Positions 60,123 through 64,000 of a stretch of 64,000 bases of DNA are shown piece by piece; within the stretch, counting starts at the first letter, position 1, and each line of letters starts with the position of its first letter. Location of the stretch: the NCBI GenBank assembly GCA_021812985.1, contig JAKAMG010000004.1, positions 1-64,000 of the forward strand, in the 5' to 3' direction. The stretch is from Bacteroidota bacterium (GTDB lineage: Bacteria > Bacteroidota > Ignavibacteria > Kryptoniales > JAKASW01). The notes below the pieces were generated by a model, which worked only from the letters and a program-made list of their open reading frames with translations, was not told the DNA's origin and made no database searches. The position numbers and the translations under genes were made by a program.

Positions 60123-61334
60123 TCAATACGATAGTGGATGATTTTGGCTCCCATCGTTTCGGATGAGCCATAATCCTCCAAACGATGTATCAGAATTAGT
60201 ATACACTATCCAATCTCCCGTAGGAGACCAATCGCAGGAGTACCCTTGTATTCTCGTAAGCTGCTTAAGATTTGCTCCGTCTGGCGAATAGCGAGGCAGG
60301 CGGTTATCCCGTGCATAGGGGTTAACTTGATTGAAGGAGGTTAACCGAGTCACTTGGGAAGTGTCGAATAGGTTTATAAGATATATTTCAGACCGAAGTC
60401 CTATATATACAAGAAAGTCACCGTCCGTTGTCCAATCAGGCATTCTTCCTCTTGCAATGAATCTTCTATCTGTCCCTTCATTTCGAACGATCAGGATACC
60501 GCACGAATTTGGCGGAGAAGGCTCAAGTGCACTTCCACAATCCGTATTGTCATACGCGATCCATATGCCATCTGGGCTCCAAGCAGGGAAGAAATTGCGT
60601 CCTTCAGATGTCAATTGAGTCAACCCTGTGCCGTCGACTCTTATCTTGTAAATTTGGGCGTTGCAGGAAAACGCTATCCACTTGTTGTCAGGAGACCATG
60701 CTGGGCTGTAGGCACCTGGGTTGGAATAAAGGATACGTTTGTTCTTCCCATTAGCATCAACAAGCCAAATCCCTGTTTGTCCATTGATTGTATCGCCGTG
60801 CACGTATGCAATCGTATTTCCGTCCGGGGACCAGGCTGGTTCAAAATCCGTCAAGCGGAAATTCCATGGACAATCGATACATGGAGTTTCACCGGCGCCG
60901 TACGTCAGCCATGTTGTATCGACGCTCAAAGAAAGCTGGCTCTTGCTTCGATCAAAGCTAATCCCGACCACCAAAACATCCGGCACAATCAATAATGTGG
61001 TATCTGTCTGAACCGCAAGACTGGGAATCGATACATCAATCTGATGCGTGCCGGCAGAAATCGCAGGAACCAATCGGAAAGCAAAACCATTCGAAAGGTT
61101 TGTCGTTGTAGCCCTTTCATAGAGGATTTGATTATCCACTTTGACAACGACTGTATCCCCTTGAAATCCCTTCTGGAGATCTACTGCGAATGCGGCGTAT
61201 TCGGGCTTCGGGTAATCAATTGGTTCGGTGGGGTGGATACATCCGGAGATGCAAAGCACGAACAATGACGTCGATGTCATCGAGGATAAAAGAAACACTG
61301 AATTCCTCTTCTTCGCTCCCCTGTTCGCCTCCAT
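60123..61334 (-). CDS. TolB-like beta-propeller lipoprotein (paralog B)
   Basis: A 403-residue lipoprotein, lipobox CISGC (C32), with the same plan as paralog A. The first 110 mature residues are nearly the same (PEYAAFAVDLQKGFQGDTVVVKVDNQIL), while the propeller blades have diverged (WSPDGNTIAYV, WSPDNKWIAFS, WSPDGIWIAYD, WSPTGDWIVYT). The pair arose by tandem duplication. Some blades are lost or degenerate in comparison with A. It is likely cotranscribed with A and displayed on the same membrane face. Confidence 0.85.
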   Translation of the reverse strand: MEANRGAKKRNSVFLLSSMTSTSLFVLCISGCIHPTEPIDYPKPEYAAFAVDLQKGFQGDTVVVKVDNQILYERATTTNLSNGFAFRLVPAISAGTHQIDVSIPSLAVQTDTTLLIVPDVLVVGISFDRSKSQLSLSVDTTWLTYGAGETPCIDCPWNFRLTDFEPAWSPDGNTIAYVHGDTINGQTGIWLVDANGKNKRILYSNPGAYSPAWSPDNKWIAFSCNAQIYKIRVDGTGLTQLTSEGRNFFPAWSPDGIWIAYDNTDCGSALEPSPPNSCGILIVRNEGTDRRFIARGRMPDWTTDGDFLVYIGLRSEIYLINLFDTSQVTRLTSFNQVNPYARDNRLPRYSPDGANLKQLTRIQGYSCDWSPTGDWIVYTNSDTSFGGLWLIRNDGSQNHPLSY

Positions 61335-61582
61335 GACTCCCCAATCTAGTCCGTACCCTGCAAGTTGTCAAGCGTTAAGACCCAGACTGAAATGACAGAC
61401 TAGTTTTCGTCGCGCAATTTCCTGATTCTTCTTTCCGCTCTGAAACGATCCGGATCACGCGCCATCCTCTAAAAGGTAAGCCCCGTCAAACCTTAATCAG
61501 GAAGAGTCCTAGTGCACACGCGAATGAGGTATATGATGGAACGAAGTAACGATCAGATACCGGACCGACTCCAGCCGCGTGA

Positions 61583-62215
61583 TCAACCCACTTTTCCGTC
61601 ATTCCATTTTATTCCCCTCTTTTCAAATTCCGCAAACAACTCCTCGTTGCCGACAAACTGCACGGCGTCCCATCCCATCTTCTTCCCTCCCTCGACGTAC
61701 TCAGGTATGTCGTCGATATAAAGATGCTCACCCGGCGACGCGTGTGTAAAGTCCTCCACTGCCCGGTAGATTCTCTCCTCCGGCTTCACCGCTCCCACAA
61801 CGTGCGAGAGTACCAGCTTGTCGAAGTATTTGAGAAACTCCTTGTCATGCCAGCCGTGCTTCTGATGAATCTCGTTAGTGTTCGATAGAAGCACGAGCCT
61901 GTAATTCACCTTCAGGATTGGAAGGGCGCGGGCAAGTTCATCATTGACTGTGAATATTCGCGAGTACATCTCGATGAACTCCGCGGCCGTGACTTTGTTG
62001 TCAAGCGCGCCCACCACGATGCCGGCAAATTCATCCGCGGTGAGCTCTCCCCTCTCAAACCTTCTGTGTATCTCGTAGTTGTTTTTGTAATACTCTGCGA
62101 ACCTTTCGCCCAACCCTGTTTCGACGAGATCGAGCTTATGAAGAACCACCTTGTAATCAAAGGGGAGAAGGACGTTACCCAAATCGAAGACGATTACGGA
62201 ATATTTGTTTGACAT
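61583..62215 (-). CDS. HAD-superfamily hydrolase, YihX-like
   Basis: A 210-residue HAD subfamily IA phosphatase. Motif I is VFDLGNVLLPFD (nucleophile near residue 11), where the second Asp of DxD is Gly, as in YihX-like proteins. Motif II is LLSNTNE, motif III the Lys in GAVKPEERIY, and motif IV YIDDIPEYV. The helical cap lies between I and II. YihX dephosphorylates glucose 1-phosphate; the substrate here is not known. Confidence 0.87.
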   Translation of the reverse strand: MSNKYSVIVFDLGNVLLPFDYKVVLHKLDLVETGLGERFAEYYKNNYEIHRRFERGELTADEFAGIVVGALDNKVTAAEFIEMYSRIFTVNDELARALPILKVNYRLVLLSNTNEIHQKHGWHDKEFLKYFDKLVLSHVVGAVKPEERIYRAVEDFTHASPGEHLYIDDIPEYVEGGKKMGWDAVQFVGNEELFAEFEKRGIKWNDGKVG

Positions 62216-62294
62216 TTGACCAGATCTTTCCGGATAACCATTAATTACTTTTCGTTGAATCGATTGAACTCATTGTTTAGCTTAGCGGCAGAAC

Positions 62295-62990
62295 ATGCCG
62301 ACTCACAATAATAAATACCGAGCGCTGAATAATAAAACCGCGGCGCTCTTTTTCTCGATTTTGCTTTGCGCTTCGGCAAGCGCTCAGGTGCGACCAACAA
62401 TCGCGCACTTCGATACGAGTTTGGTCTGGACTCCCCCATCAGACTTCCGGTCCACATTTGACAGCCGCTGCCGATCGCTGTCTGGCCGCGCATTTCTGGA
62501 TTGCTTTCTAAATCTCATGAGGGAGGATGGAGCTTCGTCCGAGGCAATCCGCTTCACGGAAATGACGGACACAACAGGCTATGTCCGTCAATTCGCATGT
62601 GCGGGAAACGTCGGCATCGCGTACGTCGACTATCCCTTCAGAGCGAACGAAAATCTCGGGATAATTCTGGTAAACGGCGATCCGCCGATGATAGACGTGG
62701 ACGACTTTCGCTATGTTGACCTGGAGAAATTGAAAAGGGATTCAACTTACTTGAAACTGGTCTCCAGATATCCTGACGCTTCTTTGTGGCCCGGCGACAG
62801 GTTCAATACGAGTGAGCCGCACGCCGTGTCGCTCAAAAACGGACATGAAGGCTTTATCGTAACCTATACCATCAGGAACGGCTGCCACGCATGTGAAGAA
62901 ATCGGAACTGTCCGGTTCGAATTTGTATTCGGAAAGGAAGGCCGATTCATGGGGACGACTCTGCTCCGGGTCATTCCATCCGTACGTTGA
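62295..62990 (+). CDS. Secreted protein of unknown function
   Basis: A 231-residue protein with a signal peptide (KTAALFFSILLCASASAQ, cleavage near residue 31). The mature part has four cysteines in two pairs: C59/C70, which flank a helix (RCRSLSGRAFLDCF), and C202/C205 in RNGCHACEEIG. It also has FACAGNVGIAYVDYPF and a mixed alpha-beta look. I recognise no family. The downstream barrel-like gene converges on it. No clear ribosome site precedes the ATG, so the start is approximate. Confidence 0.7.
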   Translation: MPTHNNKYRALNNKTAALFFSILLCASASAQVRPTIAHFDTSLVWTPPSDFRSTFDSRCRSLSGRAFLDCFLNLMREDGASSEAIRFTEMTDTTGYVRQFACAGNVGIAYVDYPFRANENLGIILVNGDPPMIDVDDFRYVDLEKLKRDSTYLKLVSRYPDASLWPGDRFNTSEPHAVSLKNGHEGFIVTYTIRNGCHACEEIGTVRFEFVFGKEGRFMGTTLLRVIPSVR

Positions 62991-63004
62991 AACCGAACTA
63001 CACA

Positions 63005-64000
63005 TTACTCGTTCAGACTAATAGCATAGTTTATCTCCATGCTCAGCTCGGACAAACCGGCGACATATTTCGTATATGCACCGGCTGCGATCTGTCGCGT
63101 GTCGTGGTAGATATCTCTCGACGCCTTGAGTCCGGCGGTCAGTGAACCGCTCAGCTTCCACGTGGTAAGGATTGAGATTCGCGCACCATCGCCGTAAAAG
63201 AGATTGAACTTTGCCACGTGCGGAAGCTCCTTGTCGACCGTGTACATGGCAGAACGATAGGAGTCAGTTCGGTAAAAGGAGAACCGCACGTCGACTGCTC
63301 CGGCCTTTGTACGCCAGCCCGCGTCTACGAGGACCATCTCACCCCTTTCGCCGGACGAAACGAAATTTCTCTCGAACCTTGCGCGCGTCGAGAATGCCGG
63401 GCTGAACCCGTGCTTTACTTCGACCCTGAAATCCTGTTTCGAGCCCGCTATGACAGACAACGCTGCTGGAAAATCAGCGGAGGGGACATATGAATCCTCT
63501 TTAGTCTTGTACCTGTAACGCAGGTAAAGGACGGTGGCCGATCCGTCCAGGTCCGCCGGTCTGGATAGAGAGACGTACGAATCCACAAAGATCTCTTCGC
63601 CGTTTCTGTCCGGCTCTCCCGACACTGCGCCTATGTTGAACCGGTCGTAATAGACTCCGATCTTTACGAAAGAGGCCGGGCGAAAAAAGGATCCGAAATA
63701 TATGCCCTGCTCCTGAGAAGTTGGAAAGTTCTCGGAGAGTGGTCCGCTGTAGTTCTGGACTAACCTCGAACGAAGAGCACGTACGCCCACGGCGAACCGC
63801 GCCTCTCCATAGTCGACACAAGCGTTTCCGGTAAATGACACTCTCTTGTCCAAAAGGATTTCAGCGGCGATTGCCGTGTTCTCCAGACGAACGCGGGTGA
63901 AGGCCTCGAAGGCTAACGCTTCCTTTGAGTAATACCCCACAAACGGCCTGTCGTATGAAAAATACGCGGCGGAGACTCCGCCTGCGGCGCCCGGCACTTC
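63005..64000 (-). CDS. C-terminal part of a probable outer-membrane barrel protein (runs off the window)
   Basis: At least 330 residues; the 5' end lies beyond the right edge. The sequence alternates short turns with strands of alternating hydrophobic and polar residues, e.g. VFLRY-type stretches (ATVLYLRYRYKT, VDVRFSFYRT, GLKASRDIYHDTRQ). It ends near LSMEINYAISLNE, as outer-membrane beta-barrels do. In Ignavibacteria, barrels of this sort are sometimes fused to N-terminal helix-hairpin-helix motifs; that part would be outside the window. Function unknown. Confidence 0.6.
   Translation of the reverse strand, partial: EVPGAAGGVSAAYFSYDRPFVGYYSKEALAFEAFTRVRLENTAIAAEILLDKRVSFTGNACVDYGEARFAVGVRALRSRLVQNYSGPLSENFPTSQEQGIYFGSFFRPASFVKIGVYYDRFNIGAVSGEPDRNGEEIFVDSYVSLSRPADLDGSATVLYLRYRYKTKEDSYVPSADFPAALSVIAGSKQDFRVEVKHGFSPAFSTRARFERNFVSSGERGEMVLVDAGWRTKAGAVDVRFSFYRTDSYRSAMYTVDKELPHVAKFNLFYGDGARISILTTWKLSGSLTAGLKASRDIYHDTRQIAAGAYTKYVAGLSELSMEINYAISLNE

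Overview
The window looks like a chromosomal segment of an FCB-group bacterium, most likely Ignavibacteria or a relative (Bacteroidota/Chlorobiota side). The evidence is a decayed protein ending in the clade-typical 'YPNPFNPST' C-terminal sorting domain, lipoproteins of TolB-like propeller type, Shine-Dalgarno sites of GGAGG type, and many TTG or GTG starts. I see no tRNA, rRNA, CRISPR array, IS element or prophage. The taxonomic call is inference. Several start sites were moved to codons with a good ribosome binding site: the epimerase, pfkA, tatT, dctP, degP, the two-domain VOC protein, the hybrid kinase and others.

Layout. 0.1-5.5 kb: polysaccharide genes (UDP-glucuronate-type epimerase, GT4 glycosyltransferase, heparinase-like lyase, 2-hydroxyacid dehydrogenase). 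5.5-11.4 kb: arfB, a 58-residue four-cysteine protein, amt, typA and a lipoprotein peptidase. 11.5-17.6 kb: a compact leftward run pfkA-tatT-dctP-dctQ-dctM-methyltransferase-phosphoesterase, i.e. a TRAP transporter with its TPR lipoprotein. 17.8-22.8 kb: HAD phosphatase, 7TM-HD phosphodiesterase, xerD, site-2 protease. 22.9-26.7 kb: aspartate-pathway genes lysC, lysA, asd.

26.7-35.5 kb is an accessory stretch entirely on the minus strand: MFS, MATE and APC transporters, DoxX, three diverged RibD_C/DHFR-like reductases and two VOC proteins. 35.9-44.6 kb: a pectate lyase with a cupin, a conserved unknown, degP, recO, an AraC-type regulator, SRPBCC and VOC proteins, and mtnA overlapping a PfkB-family kinase. 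44.8-47.9 kb: a secreted GH35 beta-galactosidase.

47.9-54.4 kb is the most distinctive part. A tightly overlapping operon (Rrf2 regulator with three cysteines, membrane 4Fe-4S protein, hemerythrin, YwiC-like membrane protein) is divergent from a coupled signalling pair: an excisionase-type helix-turn-helix fused to a receiver domain, then a membrane hybrid histidine kinase whose exported part looks like an OB fold. After this come a B12-dependent ribonucleotide reductase behind three consecutive inverted repeats, a peptidoglycan amidase, the decayed sorted protein, tandem paralogous propeller lipoproteins, a HAD hydrolase, a secreted unknown and the C-terminal part of a probable outer-membrane barrel protein.

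Biologically this suggests a heterotroph that degrades plant or other polysaccharides (PL10, GH35, heparinase family), imports organic acids through TRAP, and senses oxygen, NO or redox stress through iron-sulfur proteins. No single locus is clearly a new defence or mobile system. The best candidates for undescribed biology are the HTH-receiver/OB-kinase pair, the Rrf2-FeS-hemerythrin-YwiC operon, the mtnA-PfkB pair and the Asn-for-Asp change in the phosphofructokinase nucleotide site.
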